From: Neoarius graeffei
Lineage: Eukaryota; Chordata; Actinopteri; Siluriformes; Ariidae
DNA: 64,000 bases
Direction of reading: 5' to 3'
Assembly: GCF_027579695.1 (NCBI RefSeq)
Contig: NC_083583.1
Span: 22,228,599-22,292,598, forward strand
The notes beneath the pieces are model-generated. The model searched no databases. It saw only the letters and a program-made list of their open reading frames with translations, and had not been told where the DNA came from. Shown here one piece after another: positions 55,034 to 64,000 of this stretch. Every line of letters begins with the position of its first letter. Positions within the stretch are counted from its first letter, which is position 1. Made by a program: the position numbers and the translations under genes.

Positions 55034-56067
55034 ATGAGTGGAGGGAAATCACAGAGAGGTTCCAAGACTGAGAGGGCGCGTTACTGAACAATTACAGCCA
55101 AACAAAAAACAAATGGAGTCGACAGACGAAGATAAGGGCTACCCGCTAGCTAGCAGCGAAGTTGATGAACCCAGAGACAAACTGCTACAAGAAATGTCGA
55201 ACGTTTCTAAAAACATCTGCAACTTTAAGCACGATATACATTCAGCTATTTTTGATTTTAAGGAGGACATAAAAAAAAAAAAAAGACTTCAAGGACGAAT
55301 TGGCTACGCTGAGACAAGAGCTAGACCAGAAGCTAACACAAGTCGGGACCACGCTTCAAGCTCATGACCAGGCTATCACCGAGGCAGAGGAGCACATTTC
55401 GGCCATGGAAACCAGCAGTGCTGTAACGAAAGAGGCTCTGCTGTGTCTGCTGAAAGAACGACACAGGCTGCGGGAAAAAGTCATGGATCTGGAAAGCAGG
55501 TCCAGAAGAAACAATATTCGGGTCTATGGGGTACCGGAGGGCTCCGAAGGGGACTCTACAATAAAGTTTGTAGAAAACCTGCTGACCACGGAGCTCACTG
55601 TCCCAGACGGTATGTCTCTGCAGATTCAACTGGCTCACAGAGCTTTGACACAGAAGCCAGGACCTGATGCTACACCTCGGTCTATCGTGATCAACTTTCT
55701 GCAGTTTGACGTTAAAGAAACTGTGCTGAAGTTGGCTTGGAAGAAGAAAGTCCACATAAACAACAAACAGATTTTCTTTGACCATGGTTATGCTTATGAG
55801 GTGATGGAGAAACGCAGAGCCTATGGGGGAATATTAAGAAAGCGTTGAAAGAAAAAGGGATCCGCTTCCAAACTCCGCTCACGAGGATCCAAATTCACTG
55901 GAGCACCGATCCACGTACCTACGAGGACGCGCATCAGGCTGCACAGGATATGAGGGCACAGAGAGTCCAGGTGGCTGCTGTCAGGGAGGACTCGGGTCCC
56001 ATCCTGGAGGAGAGTATACTGAAGGCGTTCCCATGGCAACAAGCAACCAACAGAGGAAAACGAATGT
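55034..56067 (+). pseudogene. L1-Tx1 ORF1 protein, frameshifted
   Basis: Starts MSGGKSQRGSKTER and shifts frame to VTEQLQPNKKQMESTDEDKG. It shifts again at a 14-A run (55269-55284) to ATLRQELDQKLTQVGTTLQA (coiled coil), then DLESRSRRNNIRVYGVPEGS (RRM-like trimer domain) and RSIVINFLQFDVKETVLKLA. A final shift near 55845 leads to FQTPLTRIQIHWSTDPRTYE and KAFPWQQATNRGKRM. These are the domains in the order of L1 ORF1p, an RNA-binding chaperone. Confidence 0.85.
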
Positions 56068-56394
56068 AGACGCGAGTGAAAGGCTCCAGGAGTTTAGGAG
56101 ATCACCACAAAGTTGAAAGACTAGAATCTGCATAGGACAACAAGCGAGCAGACTGTAAATTAAGGGAAGTAATCTGGTCTTTTTTTTTTTTTTTTTTTTT
56201 TTACTCTCCTCTTTATTTTAAATTCTAATATTTTGTTGAATCTATTATAAATCACCGACTGGGCAAAACAACGGAGTTGGATATATTAGTGGACATGGAG
56301 CGCAGCTGTAGGTTAATCACGCCACCACTCGGGAGGGCCCCAACCATCGGGGGGGTTCCCTCCACCCACCAACAGGGACCTTAAGGCCAATTTA

Positions 56395-56890
56395 TGCTGA
56401 CAACCCAGTCCTCGCAGACAGTGTCGCAGACAGTGTCTGCGTAGCCCCCCCCCACCTTCGCAGACGCTCTGTGCGCACCTCCCAATAATTGTGACCACCG
56501 CAGAAGCTTCGCAGACAAGAGGGCTCTAATTGGTCCACTCTACATCCGCTGTACACGCACTTCCGCTTCCCTACTTTCCCGGTTTGGTTTGTTTTCACGA
56601 CCGCCATTTTTAAAAACACGAACGAAGATGGAGCAGCACGAAGAGCGGTTGATCGAGGAAGTGAGGAAGTACGTACATCTATACGACTCCAGTTCTAGTC
56701 ATTATAAGTAACCGGAGGATAAACACTCCACTAACCACACCCACCAACTACTCCTAGCGATTTCGCGCCCCCTTGCGTTGTGGCGGTGAATAACATCACG
56801 CACGCCTATTACTCCCTGCTCAACGATAAATTACAACTGTCTGCGAAAAGCTATCTGCGAAAGCCTTGTCGCAAGAGCATGCAGAGGCCT
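56395..56890 (+). mobile_element. PIF/Harbinger-type MITE (copy C) in the L1 spacer
   Basis: Flanked by TTA (56392-56394, 56891-56893). The MADF start exon is intact at 56628-56708 (27 residues before TAA), with the same donor-like AA/GTAACC. Closest in sequence to copy A, but with a shorter poly-C tract. Confidence 0.85.
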
Positions 56891-57617
56891 TTAGAGGGAC
56901 AAGGGTTCCTCTGTTACAGGAAGTCTTCACCTCTGTTACAAAGAGTGTGAATGTTTGTTTGTATTTTGGCTTCAAAATAGGGGAGATGTGGTTTTTTTTT
57001 TTGGTTGTTTTTCAGGCATGGGAAATTTAGCACCTACTGAGGTTATGGCCTCATACAATTCAGGATCAAAATGTGTGTACACAGGGACCATATGGTTAAT
57101 GTAACTTCCTTAAATGTGAATGGGCTTCGCAGCCCAGTTAAATGGAATAAAAGCCTTGCTAAACTAAAGAGAGAACATAGATATTGCATTTTTGCAAGAA
57201 ACTCACTGGTGGAAAGTGAACATGAAAAACTTAAAAGACAAGGATTTAAATATGTTTTCTCCTCCTCGAACAAATCCATACATACGAGAGGGGTAGCCAT
57301 ACTAATTTCAGGAAGGGTGACATATGAACACACATCTACTATAAAGGACAAAGAAGGAAGATTCATACTGATATGTGGGAAAGTTGAAGGAAATCTGTTC
57401 ACCTTATATAATGTATATATTCCTCCTGGATCAGAATCAGACTTCTACACTCAAATAATTGATAGGATTGTAACTAAATCACAAGGGACTCTAGTGTGCG
57501 GAGGTGACTTTAATACTACTCTTAATCCGAAACTTGACTCATCTGGGACAAGAATATCTTGCCCGCAAAAAATAACAAAGAAAATTAACTCTTTACTATC
57601 AGAAATAGGATTAATTT

Positions 57618-58342
57618 CAGGTTTTTGTCTAAACCGGGGAACAGGGGCGCTGCACCCTCTTACTCTCGGTATGCACCCCCTTACCGAAATGCCAATTGAA
57701 CCCCAAGTCACACTTAGGCCATGTACTTATGCTACTGCGCAATATGCAATCTTTCTCAAAACGATCTTTTCTCCGTGAAAACATCCCAGCAACACCACAT
57801 GACAATGTGTCTGATCATCAAATACGTTATAATTACTCCAAAACTATTCCAATCATAGTAGATACACTGCCAGACGGTGCAAAAACAATCCGAATTGGCG
57901 GTTTCCAGACTGAGGCGCCATGTTGTTTAGTTGTTTACTTGTCGCGGCTGCTCTCACGAGATTTGACATGGGTTACATACAAGGTCAGCTGACTTGTAGA
58001 GCGAGATTTCTCGAGACTGAATGACCTTTCACCCACCGGCGCGGGAGCTTTTGACAGAAGTAGTTCGCGAGTTGTTTTTGTTGACACTTGGGCATTTAAA
58101 GATGTCATCCCGCGGCACGAAACGGAAGAAAGCCAAAGACTGTCCGGGGCAGAAGATTACGTCTTTCTTTTTCAATGTTGACAATTTGCTACAGTTTCCC
58201 TCTCAGATAGCCTCAGAATGTCCCATTGTAGCCTGTTTTTCAAAGGCTTTGCACGGCGGGGGGGGGGATGGACAACCCCAGTCGCTTCGCTCCCTCGCCA
58301 TGGTGAGCGTCCTCATACTAAATTTTTCTAGAAAAAACCCTG
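57618..58342. mobile_element. hAT-like element with short coding exon
   Basis: Ends CAGGTTTTTGTCTA and, inverted, CAGGGTTTTTTCTA. An exon-like frame from ATG 58101 reads MSSRGTKRKKAKDCPGQKIT and SFF, comparable in style to the frame at 2189. Target duplications are not clean. Confidence 0.55.
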
Positions 58343-58417
58343 TGATTGACATCTGGAGACATCTAAATCCATCCGTCAAATACTATACTTTCTATTCACC
58401 TCCACACCTAACACATT

Positions 58418-59391
58418 TAGCGCCTCTGATTTTCCGCGATCGCGGAAAACGGGCGGAAATTGGGGTCAGAAACGGAATTAGTGCTCAAACGGAATCTACG
58501 CATTCCGACCTTTTCAAAACTTTTTTCGGAATTAAAATCCGTCAATTAGTTGGTGAGACAAATCTTCATGTATCAACCTGTCAAATCCTGTCTTCCATAA
58601 TGTTTTGATGGTGTCCCTAGGGATGTTTACCTTGCATCGCAATAGGTGGCAACACACACATACATACACATATATAATAATTTTAAATATTTAATTTTAA
58701 CTATGCTTTAAAACATATAAAACATTTTGTTAGGTAAAGTGATTTGGGTAGTCATGGGCAAGTATTATTATTTTATCTTGATTAATTTATTAAATGACTT
58801 TGTAGTGTGTAGGATATCCTGTAGATGTCACTAGTGAGTGTGGGGGAAAAGGAGGGAAAAATTGCAACATGGCTACCCCAAAAAGGGTGAAAAGGTCCCT
58901 CCCTGCACTTTCTATCACAGCTAAAGAAAGGGTGAGACAATTTCCAGATGATTTCTGAGGATGGAGGCCTCCTTTTCTGCAAATTTTGCAACCACACCAT
59001 AGACTTTGTCAGAGTGGACACAATAAAAGATCACATAAAAAGCCAGAAACACAAGAAATAAGGTGAGTTTTATTTAACATAGCAATATAATTGAGTGAAT
59101 GATTGCATGAGAGTGGTGTTTCAGGAACTGAGACGCGCTTGGCATAGCTCCAGGATTACAGGGATAGATGCCCAAGGACAACAAACATGCAGATGCCTCC
59201 CAACACCAGTTACCTGAAACATAAAATTTCATGCATTTAATACATGTACTTAAGAATGCTGATTCTGAATTATGTATTTTATATGTTGAAAATCTAAAAA
59301 TGCCAATTTAGTTGTCATTTGAGCATATAACTGAAACAAATTGTCTGAAACGGAATTTAATGTTTTTTGAAACGGAAAATAGGAGGCTCTA
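58418..59391 (+). mobile_element. hAT-like element with CGGBP1-type zinc-finger exon
   Basis: Ends TAGCGCCTCTGATTTTCCG and, inverted, TAGAGCCTCCTATTTTCCG. The exon (58869-59062) starts MATPKRVKRSLPALSITAKE and RVRQFPDDF. A 2-nt deletion shifts frame to SEDGGLLFCKFCNHTIDFVR and VDTIKDHIKSQKHKK, a C..C...H...H finger like that of CGGBP1 and related hAT proteins, and a donor gtgagt follows. Cggaattt-type words repeat near both ends. Confidence 0.7.
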
Positions 59392-59714
59392 CATATTCCA
59401 GGATTGACTATTTTCTACTATTTGGAACAGACAGTAGTAAGGTACAAAAATGCCACATTGGAACAATGGATCTCTCGGACCATTGCCCGCTATATTTGTC
59501 CCTAGAAGTGACCCATAGATGGAAGCCTACACTCTCTGGAAATTAAATCCTAGCATATTGAATAAAAATAGGACAGAACAATTTGCAAGAGAAATCCAAG
59601 AATACTTAGAACATAATGGTAATGGAGAGGTGTCTTCGCCTGTGCTCTGGGATGCCTGCAAAGCAGTAATGAGAGGGAAGGTGACTGCAGCGACATCCTT
59701 TCTCAAGAGACAAA

Positions 59715-60693
59715 GGCTACATCCACACGACCACGGCAATGAGATTTAAAAAATATATATATTGAGTCCACATGGGCAACGGATCAGTAAAATATCAGGT
59801 ACATATGGCAACGCAATACTTGCTGAAAACGATGCAATACACATGCCACACCTCTAGGTGCGCTGTAAGACGGTCCCATCGGAGACACCACAACAATAGA
59901 AGAAGTAAGGACGCATGCACATAAACTATTATGCGGGAGACTTCATATTAGCCACAAAGTCAGAAAAATCTGTTTGTAAAATTATGTTATAATGACCAAA
60001 TACAATGAAAAGTATTTTTCCAGTCTCACCTGTGAAAGGTAATCCCATGTGATGTCGTTTGGACGATAAACCTGTTGGTACAGTTAAACGCAGCACATGA
60101 ATGAGGCATCTTTATTCTCCGCTTTGACCCATCCAATATGGCGGCGAGGATGACGTATGATTCTACGCGGAAGGCGGCGTCTTTAATGGTCCGGAATAAA
60201 TTGAATGCTACACGTTGATGGATTAATTTGTTCTTCTACGCCCTTTTTGAGGAATGTATTGTAGGACTTAAACCAACATCTGAAGAGATGAGATCGCTCC
60301 TTTTTTTTCCCTATTTTTGCTGGCGGGATTGACTCTGCCCTAAGGGCTATTCTCGCTCACTTTGCACCATTACACAATAAATATTCACAGTGAAAATATT
60401 TTGTAAGCGCGTTTCATGAACCAAGTTATAGGATTTGTTGACAACTCGCATCGAGTTCGTTACACTTCTACCCGGCGTGAAGCACGTGGTTGTGACGTCA
60501 TCGTAAACAAATCTGTTCTACTCATCCAGATGACTTCGCAACAGCGCCGTTGCCAGATCTTTCCACTCTGGAACCCATTCTCAAAAGATTTCGTTTTGGG
60601 GCACCCAAAACACCGGTGCCGTGTGGATGCCAGGCCAAAACGATAAACAGTTTTATCAGATTCACCTGAATCCGTTGCCGTGTGGACAGGGCC
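59715..60693. mobile_element. DNA transposon with ccacacggcaacgg termini
   Basis: Ends GGCTACATCCACACGACCAC and, inverted, GGCCCTGTCCACACGGCAAC, flanked by AAA on both sides. The L1 protein reads on across it (FLKRQR before, EAKLKTLQAELKNL after). The interior is non-coding. Confidence 0.7.
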
Positions 60694-61009
60694 AAAGAGA
60701 AGCAAAACTCAAGACCCTCCAGGCTGAACTTAAAAACCTAGAATCCGAACATAAAGAATCGATAGACCTAAAGGTTAAGATAGACAGACATAAAAAGGAA
60801 AAGAAACCAGATTGAAGTTACTGTGTATATATACAAGAAATTCAAAAGAAACTATTATACACTAAATACTATGAAGGGGGCAGCAAATATTCAAAATTAT
60901 TAGCATACAAATTGAGAAGACAACAGGCAGATAACACAATATACAAGATAAGAGACCCTACAACTAAGAATATCCACCACCAGATTAAGGAAATTAAAGA
61001 TTTATTTTA

Positions 61010-62450
61010 AAGAATACTATGAAAAACTATACTCGCAGCCTCAAGTCAATACTGACCAGAAAATGGAGACACTATTTGGATCTTTAAATTTAACAAAACT
61101 TACAGAAGCAGAAAACAAAGCACTAGCCTCACAAATAACAAAAGAAGAAATTCACTCAGCTATTGCCAGACTGAAAGCTAATAAATCTCCAGGCGCGGGT
61201 GGATTTAGCTTGGAGTGGTACAAGAGTCTAAAGGAGGTTTTGACACCTATTTTATTAAAAACATTCAACTGGGTTTTGACTAAAGGAGAAACCCCAGCTT
61301 CATGGAAAAAAGCGATTTATATCGGTTATCCCTAAGGGAGATAAGGATAAATTAGACTTGGCAAATTACAGGCCAATTAGTGTACTTAATCTGGACTATA
61401 AACTGTTTACTTCAATTATTGCAAAAAGGCTTGAGAAAATCTTACCCAAAATAATCAATATGGATCAAACAGGATTTGTTCTATCACGTCAAACACACGA
61501 TAACATCAGAAGATCTCTACAAATTATCAGATACAGAAATCAAAATAAAATACAGGCTATGTTAGTTTAGACGCAGAAAAAGCGTTTGACTCGGTGAGAT
61601 GGAAATTTTTATTCAGAGCTATGGAGAAATTCGGTTTTAACCAAGTAATTATTAGGACACTAGAAGCCCTAGCTATATAATAAACCATCAGCTAGATTAA
61701 AAATCAACGGGGAGCTTACAGACTCCCTTTCTGCTGGAGAGATCCACAAGACAGGGCTGTCCCATAAGTCCACTTCTATTTGCAATTTTTATAGAACCTT
61801 TAGCACAATGGATTAGACAGAACAGAGAGATCAAACGTATAAAAATGCCGGCAGGTGAACAGAAGCTGGCCCTGTTTGCAGATGTGCTCATTAGCCTTTC
61901 AAACCCAACAGACTCTTTACCAGTGTTGATGTCTGTATTAGATGAATATGGATCATACTCAGGATATAAAGTAAACAAGAGGAAAACTCAGGTCCTTGGT
62001 GTTCACCATGATCCTCCTCAGTCTCTCTGCTCCAGATACCATCTGAATTGGGATAAAAATTCTGTAAAATACCTGGGAGTCCTTCTACCTTTAGACATGT
62101 CTACACTTGAAGAAATCAACTATGGCCCCCTCAAAAAAGAAATTATAGCCGACATAAACAGATGGAGCCTAATCCCTTACCTAAATATTAGTTCTCGTAT
62201 AGATTCAGTAAAAATGAACATTTTACCGAGACTTTTATATTTATTTCACTCAGGACCAATTGAGAAACCAGAACAGTTCTTCTTGGAGTGGGATAAAGTT
62301 CTTTCAAGATTTATATGGGTAGGGAAAAAGCCAAGAATAAAATACAAAACTCTGCAATGACCAAAGGAAAAAGGTGGATTGGTTCTCCCCTGTCTGAGAA
62401 ATTACTATAAAGCAGCTCAAATTCGGCCACTAGTTGGATGGTGTATACCA
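61010..62450 (+). pseudogene. L1-Tx1 reverse transcriptase, inactivated
   Basis: Pieces: KEEIHSAIARLKANKSPGAG, ETPASWKKAIYIGYP, ANYRPISVLNLDYKLFTSII, QTGFVLSRQTHDNIRR, LDAEKAFDSVRW, then LALFADVLISLSNPTDSL and GYKVNKRKTQVLG, VKMNILPRLLYLFHSG and RFIWVGKKPRIKYK. The catalytic box reads FAD followed by V (61875-61886), where FADD/YADD is required, so one Asp codon is missing. Several stops and frameshifts are also present. Confidence 0.85.
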
Positions 62451-62510
62451 AATCAGTGTTTTCCCCAGAAAAAAATTAAAGCCCTAAATTCTGGCATGAT
62501 AATATACAGA

Positions 62511-63138
62511 CAATTGAGTGCCAATGGTGTGAAAGCAAGCGCCAAAGGCGTGAAGCAAAACTAGGGGGATCCGGGGATATGCTCCCCCAGAAAATTTTTT
62601 GAAAATAGATGCTCTCAGGTGCATTTTCAGGGTCTCGGAGAGGTTTTAGATACATGATTATAGCATAGATTTTACCAGTGTTTCGATGATTTCTGATCTA
62701 AATAGTATTAATGTATACACATTTGAAATTTCACCTTAAAGTTCAACATGCAAGTTAAACTGTTTTGTTATAGATTACTGAGGTATATGATAGATTGAAA
62801 ATCTATGGGATCCCTTAATTACCTATGATCAAGTAGTGTTGTAACAAAAATGTGCATGAAAATATGAAGTGGTTTGCTCCATCTTATGCAATCCAATGAA
62901 GAGAATCGATCATCATGACCTCCTGTTGATCACAAAGGGATCTGAACTTAAGAACTGTCACCTTAAAATAAGTTGCTGTATTACTATAACTGTAATGATT
63001 TAGAATGGTTCTGATGCAATTACCATAATATATGTAGAACTAAGATGCACTGAAAAGAAAAGTAAGGCAACTGCATATTATAAAGTTTAAATTTTGGCAC
63101 TTTATTAAATGGACTAGATTAAGATTAAAACATTATAT
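62511..63138. other. Transposon end and unassigned sequence
   Basis: 62555-62620 (gggggatccggggatatgct cccccagaaaatttttt) matches the inverse of 2560-2600, so it is a dispersed transposon end. The rest is AT-rich and non-coding. Confidence 0.4.
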
Positions 63139-63142
63139 TTAA

Positions 63143-63484
63143 AGGAAAAGAAAACTTAATTTCTACAGTTTAAGTTTGCAGAAAGATTATGTACTTTTAA
63201 ACATTTCATGAAGGGAATTTAAGTGTCAAATGTAGCATAATTTCAAATAATAATGATAAGCATATTTGGCAGTGTGATGTCACTGTGAGCCTTTAACAAA
63301 AGAATAATCCGGAGCCGCCTTTTGTTAAATGGATCCCAGTGACATCACACTGCCAAAACTGCTTATGATTATTATTTGAAATTATGCTGTATTTGACACA
63401 TTTGGACAACTTCACTTCGTGAGTGTATAGAAGTACATAATCTTTCTGCAAACCCAAACTAATGAATTAAGTTTTCTACTCCTT
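63143..63484. mobile_element. Second piggyBac-like palindromic MITE
   Basis: Flanked by TTAA (63139-63142, 63485-63488). The ends AGGAAAAGAAAACTTAATT and, inverted, AAGGAGTAGAAAACTTAATT. The arms pair throughout (gcagaaagattatgtactt, ggcagtgtgatgtcactg with inverses) around ggagccgcctttt. Confidence 0.8.
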
Positions 63485-63740
63485 TTAAAGCAGATTAATT
63501 CTCCTTGGCTTTTGCTTGGCCCAATGTTGGGCAGCCCTCTCATAGTCCATCTCGCTGTCATCCATGCTGATGTGGATTAATTTGTTCAGCGAGTCTTCTC
63601 CTAGCTTATTAAAATCAGTCGGCTTTGCCCGTCTGGTGGGGGACAACATCGGCAGCCAATAAGATCGCTTATAATGAATCGGAAACTTCCGGGATGTCTG
63701 ACGTTTTCTTTCGATGTTTTTATTGGACGGTTTGAACACG
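63485..63740 (-). other. Unassigned 84-codon frame with a CpG-containing upstream
   Basis: The frame begins MFKPSNKNIERKRQTSRKFP and includes MDDSEMDYERAAQHWAKQKP. The basic N-terminus is compatible with a transposon-encoded or host 5' exon. I recognise no family. Its last codons extend into the MITE edge. Confidence 0.25.
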
Positions 63741-64000
63741 TGCTCTTGACATAGCCAACAGATTAATTTATTTACATCATACTACGCGGACATATTACTT
63801 TGACAGAATCAACACAAACATTGGGGAAAAAAGACGGCTTGTTTAACACAATCTCAATCAATATGTAAATGGATCTGTTATTTGCTCTCCTATGTATCTA
63901 GTTACTTGTGGGTAGGAAATCTAACGTATCGGTATAAATCTAAGCGTATCGGATTTTAACTAAAGCAACTAAGCATATCGGCAGGCAGAGCAAGTGTACT
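63741..64000. other. Unassigned sequence to the window end
   Basis: No gene or repeat family recognised. The word taagcgtatcgg repeats with variants near 63930-63980, perhaps the start of an element continuing beyond the window. Confidence 0.3.

Larger units (their letters stand above)
57071..59520 (+). pseudogene. L1-Tx1 ORF2 endonuclease domain, interrupted twice
   Basis: Reads VNVTSLNVNGLRSPVKWNKS, RGVAILISGRVTYEHTSTIK, FTLYNVYIPPGSES and GTLVCGGDFNTTLNPKLDSS to LLSEIGL. After the first insert come VIDIWRHLNPSVKYYTFYSP and, after the second, RIDYFLLFGTDSSKVQK and LSDHCPLYLS. N, GDFN and SDH residues of apurinic endonucleases are visible. One apparent loss is the catalytic Glu region (IFARNSLVE where FLQETH is usual). 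Confidence 0.8.
54950..62510 (+). mobile_element. Degraded L1-Tx1-like LINE with nested DNA transposons
   Basis: ORF1 spans 55034-56067. The ORF2 endonuclease starts at about 57071 and the reverse transcriptase runs from about 61010 to 62360, followed by LRNYYKAAQI to about 62450. Four DNA elements are inserted: 56395-56890, 57618-58342, 58418-59391 and 59715-60693. Removing them restores continuous L1 homology. Stops and frameshifts make it inactive. The 3' end is lost to other elements after about 62510. Confidence 0.85.

Overview
The window looks like repeat-rich nuclear DNA of a ray-finned (teleost) fish. It has GT-AG introns, hAT, Tc1/mariner, PIF/Harbinger-like and piggyBac-like DNA transposons, L1-Tx1-like and L2/CR1-like LINEs, and many copies of one tRNA-derived SINE with a (GATGA)n tail. 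There is no sign of bacterial or organellar sequence. The species cannot be fixed from sequence alone.

One host gene can be reconstructed with confidence. It is arylformamidase (kynurenine formamidase, AFMID) on the plus strand. Ten coding exons between 24844 and 39344 join in consistent phase to 283 codons plus a stop, with the HGGYW, GHSAG, Asp and DHF active-site elements intact. The exon holding the start codon is not resolved. A CCAAT/GC-box promoter-like stretch lies just upstream (24480-24790). Its introns are filled with transposons, and one MITE has inserted four bases inside an intron, directly on a splice donor.

Layout. 1-1805: 3' half of an L1-Tx1-like LINE, still open at the window edge. 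1830-4260: hAT-like exon fragment, a LINE ORF1-like reading frame and a Harbinger-type MITE. 4800-14160: SINEs, Tc1-type and Harbinger-like MITEs and a LINE endonuclease fragment. 14610-15660: two LINE fragments joined head to tail. 16260-24131: a nested stack. An outer hAT carrying a broken GTF2IRD2-type transposase is interrupted by a SINE, by a second hAT with a perfect 8-bp target duplication, by a 5'-truncated L1 and by a Harbinger-like MITE. 24480-39344: AFMID with its transposon-laden introns. 39972-42000: a long-TIR element and a tandem SINE/(TA)n array. 42528-44642: a Tc1 element split by a Harbinger-type MITE. 44812-48000: L2 fragment, SINE pieces and a hAT. 49880-50110: a possible promoter of an unidentified gene. 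51378-54900: a nearly full-length but broken L2/CR1-type LINE on the minus strand. 54950-62510: a degraded L1-Tx1 element, both ORFs, riddled with DNA transposons. 62500-64000: transposon ends, including a piggyBac-like palindromic MITE.

The elements do not form a pathway. What they give is a relative insertion history, readable from nesting and target-site duplications. I see no convincing wholly new system. The most notable items are the MITE that sits on the AFMID splice donor, MITEs that keep the first coding exon of their parent transposon, and an unassigned transposon-type protein at 18476-19077.
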